NCBI GenBank assembly: GCA_002347095.1 | Contig: DDWZ01000003.1 | Location: forward strand, 1 to 36,214 | DNA: 36,214 nucleotides | From: Desulfobulbaceae bacterium UBA2273 | GTDB taxonomy: Bacteria > Desulfobacterota > Desulfobulbia > Desulfobulbales > Desulfurivibrionaceae | Direction of reading: 5' to 3' | Shown: positions 32,438 through 36,214 of the stretch, piece after piece | How the letters are laid out: every line of letters begins with the position of its first letter | Numbering within the stretch: position 1 is the first letter of the stretch | Program-made: the position numbers and the translations under genes | Notes under the pieces: model-generated | Databases searched by the model: none | What the model saw: only the letters and a program-made list of their open reading frames with translations | What the model was told of the DNA's origin: nothing

Positions 32438-33262
32438 ATGAGTAAAGCGAAGAAATTGACCATCGACGTTCTGGGAACGACCATCACCGTCCTTTCCCAG
32501 AGGGACGAAGACTACATTTCCCTAACCGATATGCTGAAGGCGAAAGACGGCGATTTTTTCATTTCGGACTGGTTGCGGAATCGCAACACTGTAGAATTTC
32601 TCGGAATATGGGAGCGCGTCCATAACCCCGGCTTCAATTATGGCGAATTCGCCACAATTAGAAGCCAAGCCGGTCTAAACAGCTACAAGATCAGCGTCAA
32701 GGAGTGGGTCGCCAAAACCAATGCCGTCGGCCTACGGGCCTCAGCGGGAAGATACGGCGGCACCTATGCACACAGGGACATCGCCTTTGAATTCGGCATG
32801 TGGATCAGCCCCGAATTCAAGGTCTACCTGATCAAGGAATTCCAGCGCCTCAAGGAGGACGAAAACCGCCGCCTGTCACTGGCCTGGAACCTAAACCGCA
32901 CCCTTTCCAAGCTCAACTACCGCATCCACACCGACGCCATCAGAGCACACCTGATTCCGGCTGCGATTACGCCCTCGCAGGCCGCAATCACCTACGCCAC
33001 CGAGGCGGACCTGCTCAATGTCGCCCTCTTCGGCCAAACAGCCAAACAATGGCGCGACGCCAACTCCACCCTGGAAGGCAACATGCGCGAGTACGCCACC
33101 GTCGAACAATTACTGGTGCTGGCCAACATCGAGGGCATGAACGCCGAACTCATTCACATGGGACTGTCACAAGGGGAGCGACTCAAACGCCTCAATGAAA
33201 TTGCCATTCGCCAGATGCAGGTACTCACCTCCGCGTCGACGATCAAACAACTCAAGGGATAG
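32438..33262 (+). CDS. KilA-N domain protein
   Basis: The 274-residue protein begins with a KilA-N domain (about 8-125): YISLTDMLKAKDGDFFISDWLRNRNTVEFLGIWE, then YGGTYAHRDIAFEFGMWISPEFKVYLIKEFQRLK. A helical C-terminus follows, including TEADLLNVALFGQTAKQWR. KilA-N domains bind DNA and are typical of phage and large-virus proteins, often as antirepressor-like or moron genes. The C-terminal half resembles that of other bacterial KilA-N proteins found as lone genes. No good ribosome site precedes the ATG. It is flanked by the 53-bp direct repeats, which mark it as acquired. Confidence 0.85.
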   Translation: MSKAKKLTIDVLGTTITVLSQRDEDYISLTDMLKAKDGDFFISDWLRNRNTVEFLGIWERVHNPGFNYGEFATIRSQAGLNSYKISVKEWVAKTNAVGLRASAGRYGGTYAHRDIAFEFGMWISPEFKVYLIKEFQRLKEDENRRLSLAWNLNRTLSKLNYRIHTDAIRAHLIPAAITPSQAAITYATEADLLNVALFGQTAKQWRDANSTLEGNMREYATVEQLLVLANIEGMNAELIHMGLSQGERLKRLNEIAIRQMQVLTSASTIKQLKG

Positions 33263-33287
33263 CCCAATGCTCGACATCCCGACTAGG

Positions 33288-33340
33288 CCGTTTCCAAAAA
33301 ACTGCATGTTATTCCGCTGATGATCAGCCTAGCGTGACGG
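33288..33340 (+). repeat. Right copy of the 53-bp direct repeat
   Basis: Untranslated copy of the 3' end of the gene at 32009. An in-frame TAG stands directly before it. It still spells VSKKLHVIPLMISLA and stop, with AAG/AAA twice and TTG/CTA as synonymous differences. Confidence 0.9.
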
Positions 33341-33437
33341 AGAATCTGTTGGAGGCCATCATAATTTTCGGAATGATGACCTGAACTGTAGAATAACTTT
33401 TCATACGTCTAGGTAAAGACGCTGGGCATGGTCCACA

Positions 33438-34301
33438 ATGAACACTCTTTATCACTACTGCTCGACTGCCTCGTTCCATGCGATCGTCCAATCGCATTCT
33501 CTCTGGCTTTCGTCACTGTCTCTATCGAATGACACGATGGAGGGAAAGCTTGTCGCCCAAGCCTTTACCCGCCTCGCCGAAAGGGACTCACTTGACCCAT
33601 ACTCCGTTAGCCGCCTTCGAGACGCTGTCGGCATCTTAGAGGAAATCATTGATGGCCTGGGCTTCTGCCTATCTGAAGACGGCGACCTGCTAAGTCAATG
33701 GCGGGGGTATGCGGCCGATGCGACTGGAGTATCCATCGGCTTTTCTGCCGAGTACCTGAACTGGCTCTCTGAAACACACAAGATCCACAATGAGTTGCGA
33801 TTTTCTCTTCAAAAGATTGAATACGAATCTTCCGCCCACGAATCACACATAGAACCGACGTATCGCAAAATCAGGCAGTTCATCGATGCTGGGGCTTTTA
33901 AAACACCTGGCAGGCGAATGCTCCTCGATACTCGTACCGACGACAAAATTAAACAAGACAATGCGGCTATTAAAAAGGCGCAATCCCAGTTATCTCTGAC
34001 TGTGCTACCCCTTTTTTCCGAGTTGTTTCACCTAAAGGCCTATGCATTTCGAGAAGAACGAGAATGGCGCCTTCTCTCGCATCTGGTGAAGGGTGGGGAA
34101 GATCACTGTTCTCATCGCGTCGTGCATGACCGCATCGTTCCCTACCGCAAGATCGAACTTGCAGGGCTAGAGCGTAGCCCCATCACCGAAGTAATCCTTG
34201 GCCCCAAACACGGCACGCCACCAAGGGTAGTAGAAGACTTCTTGAAGCAAAACCAATATGCCGTTGTCCGGGTTAGGGGCTCAGAAGCAAGCTATCGGTG
34301 A
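33438..34301 (+). CDS. DUF2971 protein
   Basis: The 287-residue protein begins LYHYCSTASFHAIVQSHSLWLSSLSLSNDTMEG and continues with CLSEDGDLLSQWRGYAADATGVSIGFSAEYL and FREEREWRLL, the signature of DUF2971. Members are common in variable and defence-linked genome regions; no enzyme activity is proved. Codon use is more AT-rich and mixed than in its neighbours, which fits recent transfer. There is no clear ribosome site before the ATG at 33438. It lies directly beyond the right 53-bp repeat. The 33263-33437 gap holds that repeat and a small dyad (CGTC/GACG near 33408). Confidence 0.85.
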   Translation: MNTLYHYCSTASFHAIVQSHSLWLSSLSLSNDTMEGKLVAQAFTRLAERDSLDPYSVSRLRDAVGILEEIIDGLGFCLSEDGDLLSQWRGYAADATGVSIGFSAEYLNWLSETHKIHNELRFSLQKIEYESSAHESHIEPTYRKIRQFIDAGAFKTPGRRMLLDTRTDDKIKQDNAAIKKAQSQLSLTVLPLFSELFHLKAYAFREEREWRLLSHLVKGGEDHCSHRVVHDRIVPYRKIELAGLERSPITEVILGPKHGTPPRVVEDFLKQNQYAVVRVRGSEASYR

Positions 34302-34341
34302 ACAAGAGGGGATATCCCATTGGCACGCAGCCGAGCACCGG

Positions 34342-34500
34342 AGATGCTGCCGAAAAGGGGATTTGCACTGTTTGAGGCGAAGCCGAGTTTGCAAAGCCCC
34401 GGCAGCATCGAGGAGCGCAGGGCATCCCGCCGCAGGCGGGACAAGGGACACAGGGTGCCCTTTCTTTGGTTCGTTTCTTTGGGCAAGCAAAGAAATGAAC
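34342..34500. repeat. Dispersed palindromic repeat, probably non-coding
   Basis: One dyad pairs GATGCTGCCG (34342-34351) with CGGCAGCATC (34400-34409), with GGGGATTTGC/GCAAAGCCCC inside. A second hairpin pairs GTTCGTTTCTTTG (34469-34481) with CAAAGAAATGAAC (34488-34500). Similar TTTCTTTG...CAAAGAAA palindromes are common interspersed elements in proteobacteria. No gene is supported here. Confidence 0.5.
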
Positions 34501-34534
34501 AAACCCATTTATTCACTAACGAAGCGAGTTACCA

Positions 34535-35185
34535 GTGGCTCTTATCTCCTCCCCAACCGAACTCACCACCAGCGCCACCGATGCCCTCCTCGCCATCGAA
34601 TGCGCCGTAATCATCGCACTCCTTCTGCGCACCGCACCTGCCGACCGCTGGCGCACAAACCTCTGGTGCTCAGTCTTTGCCCTCCTCGCAACCGCATCTT
34701 TCCTCGGCGCCCTGGCCCACGGCCTGGAAATGCCAACGCCCATGCGCACGGCACTATGGACCCCGCTCTACCTGAGCTTGGGAATTCTCGTGGTGCTGTT
34801 CATCGTGGGGGCTGTTGCTGATTGGCGGGGAAAAATGGCGGCAAAGCGCCTTGTCCCCTGGGGCCTCGGGGTGAGCGCTGCCTTTCTCGGGCTGACCGCG
34901 CTGCTGGGCGGGGCGTTCATCGTCTTCATCGTGTATGCGGCAACAATTCTATTGAGCGCTCTGGCCATCTACACCTTTCTGGCCGTTACCCCCCGTTTGC
35001 AAGGCGCCGCAGTAATGGCCCTGGCAATCCTGCTCAATCTGGCCGCAGCCGCAGTGCAGGCAAGCAATCTCTCGCTCCACCTTGTTTTCCCCTTTGACCA
35101 CAACGGACTCTTCCACCTTGTCCAGATAGTGAGCACAGCGGTACTCGGGCTGGGAGTGCACCTCGGCATGAAGTCCTCTCCGTGA
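34535..35185 (+). CDS. Seven-helix membrane protein (DUF6962-like)
   Basis: The 216-residue protein, from a GTG with weak upstream GAAGCGAG, has seven hydrophobic segments (about 12-32, 43-64, 76-96, 108-126, 128-147, 155-178, 193-212) and charged loops. A conserved-looking C-terminal FDHNGLFHLVQIVS includes histidines as in ceramidase-like membrane hydrolases. This resembles the DUF6962 family; function unknown. It is bounded by a palindromic repeat upstream and by a MITE-like repeat downstream, so it stands alone. Confidence 0.7.
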   Translation: MALISSPTELTTSATDALLAIECAVIIALLLRTAPADRWRTNLWCSVFALLATASFLGALAHGLEMPTPMRTALWTPLYLSLGILVVLFIVGAVADWRGKMAAKRLVPWGLGVSAAFLGLTALLGGAFIVFIVYAATILLSALAIYTFLAVTPRLQGAAVMALAILLNLAAAAVQASNLSLHLVFPFDHNGLFHLVQIVSTAVLGLGVHLGMKSSP

Positions 35186-35196
35186 TAGGTCTCCTC

Positions 35197-35292
35197 GTAG
35201 GTCGGCTTAGCGTAGCGTAACCCGACGTCTCAGGCCTTGGTACCGCGCATGGCAATGTTGGGTTACGCGATGAAACCGCTAACCCAACCTAC
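35197..35292. repeat. 96-bp MITE-like element
   Basis: GTAGGTCGGCTTAGCG (35197-35212) and the complement of CGCTAACCCAACCTAC (35277-35292) match in 14 of 16 positions, with GTAACCC/GGGTTAC inside. GTAGGTTGGGTTAGCG-type ends are familiar from small non-autonomous repeats in many bacteria. No target duplication seen. Confidence 0.55.
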
Positions 35293-35337
35293 TACTCCCT
35301 CCACATGGGCGATGATTCCAGCTTCACAGCCACCAGA

Positions 35338-35369
35338 TTTTAACCACCTCGAATTCGAGGGGATTAAAA
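35338..35369. terminator. Bidirectional terminator-like palindrome
   Basis: CCTCGAATTCGAGG (35347-35360) is a perfect palindrome, extended by TTTTAA (35338-35343) and TTAAAA (35364-35369). It lies between the membrane protein (plus) and the PHP gene (minus) and can stop both. Confidence 0.5.
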
Positions 35370-35385
35370 AATTCCTGTTTCCCCC

Positions 35386-36141
35386 CTACCACAACCGGTC
35401 AAAAAACCGCCCCACCTCACCGGGCCGATGCGCATCCGACCCCGCCACCAGCGGAACCCCCAAGGCCACAGCCTCGTCGATCAATGTGCGCACCGGATAC
35501 TGCTCCCCCCGATGGGAAAACCCGGAGGTATTCACCTCCAAGGCCATGCCCTTTGCGCGCATCCCCTGAAAGATCTCGCTGATCTGGTGCCGGTGCGCCG
35601 CAGTAAAATGCACCTCGGGGTGATGCCGAAGCACGGCGTCCAGATGGCAGAGCACCGTGCCGGGCAGGAGTTCGACCGCTTCCAGCAGGGTGGCGAAGTA
35701 GTCGGAGGTCACCCGCTCCACCCCCTGCTTGCCAAGAGGCTCCAGATTACCCTTGCGGCGGCTCACCACGTTGTAGTGATGGCCATCGATCTCGTAGTAA
35801 TGGAAGGAAATACCGACGCGGTCCCAGGTGTACCGCTGGAGAAATGCAAGAATCGCGGGGACTTGCTTGGGGTTGTAGCCCACCTCCACCCCAATCCCGA
35901 TGCGGAGCCGGTCTCCATACACCTGTTGCAGCCTCTGGCCTTCGCCATGGTAGGCGGCAAAGTCCTCTTCGGAAAGCCAGGTGGCCTCGCGGTAGCGGAT
36001 GCCGCATTCCAGGTGTTCGAGAAAGATCAGCTCCTCAAGCCCCTTGTCGATGGCGGCCACGACATACTCCTCCATTTCGCCGGTGGCGTGATGGCAGAGC
36101 CGGGTGTGGACATGGCCGTCGCTTTTGGGGTTGATCAGCAT
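35386..36141 (-). CDS. PHP-family phosphatase, histidinol-phosphatase-like
   Basis: The 251 residues have the PHP metal sites: DGHVHTRLCHH at the N-terminus, LEHLECG, IGVEVGY, ISFHYYEIDG, LCHLDAVLRHH, and AGSDAHRPGEVG at the end. This pattern is that of HisK-type histidinol-phosphate phosphatases and related PHP phosphoesterases. If it acts on histidinol phosphate it would complement the monofunctional HisB encoded at 1850, which lacks that domain; that is inferred. No clear ribosome site precedes the ATG at 36141. The 73 bp to the right edge show no gene. Confidence 0.85.
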   Translation of the reverse strand: MLINPKSDGHVHTRLCHHATGEMEEYVVAAIDKGLEELIFLEHLECGIRYREATWLSEEDFAAYHGEGQRLQQVYGDRLRIGIGVEVGYNPKQVPAILAFLQRYTWDRVGISFHYYEIDGHHYNVVSRRKGNLEPLGKQGVERVTSDYFATLLEAVELLPGTVLCHLDAVLRHHPEVHFTAAHRHQISEIFQGMRAKGMALEVNTSGFSHRGEQYPVRTLIDEAVALGVPLVAGSDAHRPGEVGRFFDRLW

Positions 36142-36214
36142 GGGTTTGCCGGATAAGGGGGAATATTCCTAAAACTGGGAGATCGCTTGGTTATTGCTCC
36201 GGCCAATAAATAGT

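Larger units (their letters stand above)
32346..33287 (+). mobile_element. Putative 942-bp KilA-N gene cassette inserted at a gene 3' end
   Basis: The region between the 53-bp direct repeats contains only the KilA-N gene and short flanks. Direct repeats made of a target gene's 3' end are produced by site-specific integration. No recombinase is encoded within it, so it would need one in trans, or this is the remnant of a larger element. Alternative: a past tandem duplication followed by loss. Confidence 0.5.

Overview
The window looks like the chromosome of an anaerobic, probably sulfate-reducing Desulfobacterota bacterium (Desulfobulbales-like). This rests on gene content only: a selenocysteine-specific elongation factor (SelB) together with a HesB-like selenoprotein, a NtrY/NtrX-type operon containing a ClpX-like ATPase and a DUF4390 protein, an AmmeMemoRadiSam-A protein, and KilA-N and DUF2971 accessory genes. 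No 16S rRNA or ribosomal protein is present, so the assignment is an inference.

Layout. 1-1558: a NUDIX hydrolase cut by the left edge (minus), a divergent ornithine cyclodeaminase-family gene (plus) and tRNA-Gly(GCC) (minus). 1850-4357, plus strand: hisB, a lipoprotein, a TtcA-like tRNA thiolation enzyme and a secreted ComEA-type HhH protein, ending at a strong bidirectional terminator. 4457-16876, minus strand: one tightly packed run, read mrp/NBP35 ATPase, metallo-hydrolase, selB, hflX, DUF4390, NtrY-like kinase, NtrX-like sigma-54 regulator, ClpX-like AAA+ ATPase, hemB. 17137-17244: a small inverted-repeat element touching the stop codon of a CheX-like gene (17240-17773).

17948-24972: an integrative and mobilizable element of about 7 kb in tRNA-Leu(UAA). 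It is bounded by 58-bp identical repeats and carries a tyrosine integrase, a DUF3987 protein, two small proteins, a MobV relaxase with an adjacent palindromic oriT candidate, a membrane-anchored HExxH protein and an AlpA-like regulator. It also has two arrays of short repeats (iteron-like and Xis-site-like). The element supplies the 3' part of the intact tRNA and a new terminator for it.

24915-36141: tRNA-Leu, amrA, a mono-haem cytochrome c, the HesB-like selenoprotein (TGA at codon 34, so it is split in ordinary ORF calling), pfkA, and a pcrA/folC/HNH operon. An accessory zone follows: a conserved small gene, a KilA-N gene that looks like a 942-bp cassette inserted at that gene's 3' end, DUF2971, two dispersed palindromic repeats, a seven-helix membrane protein, and a PHP-family phosphatase.

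The most interesting observations are the KilA-N cassette flanked by a 53-bp copy of its neighbour's 3' end that differs only by synonymous changes, the selenoprotein, and the cis-sites of the mobilizable element.
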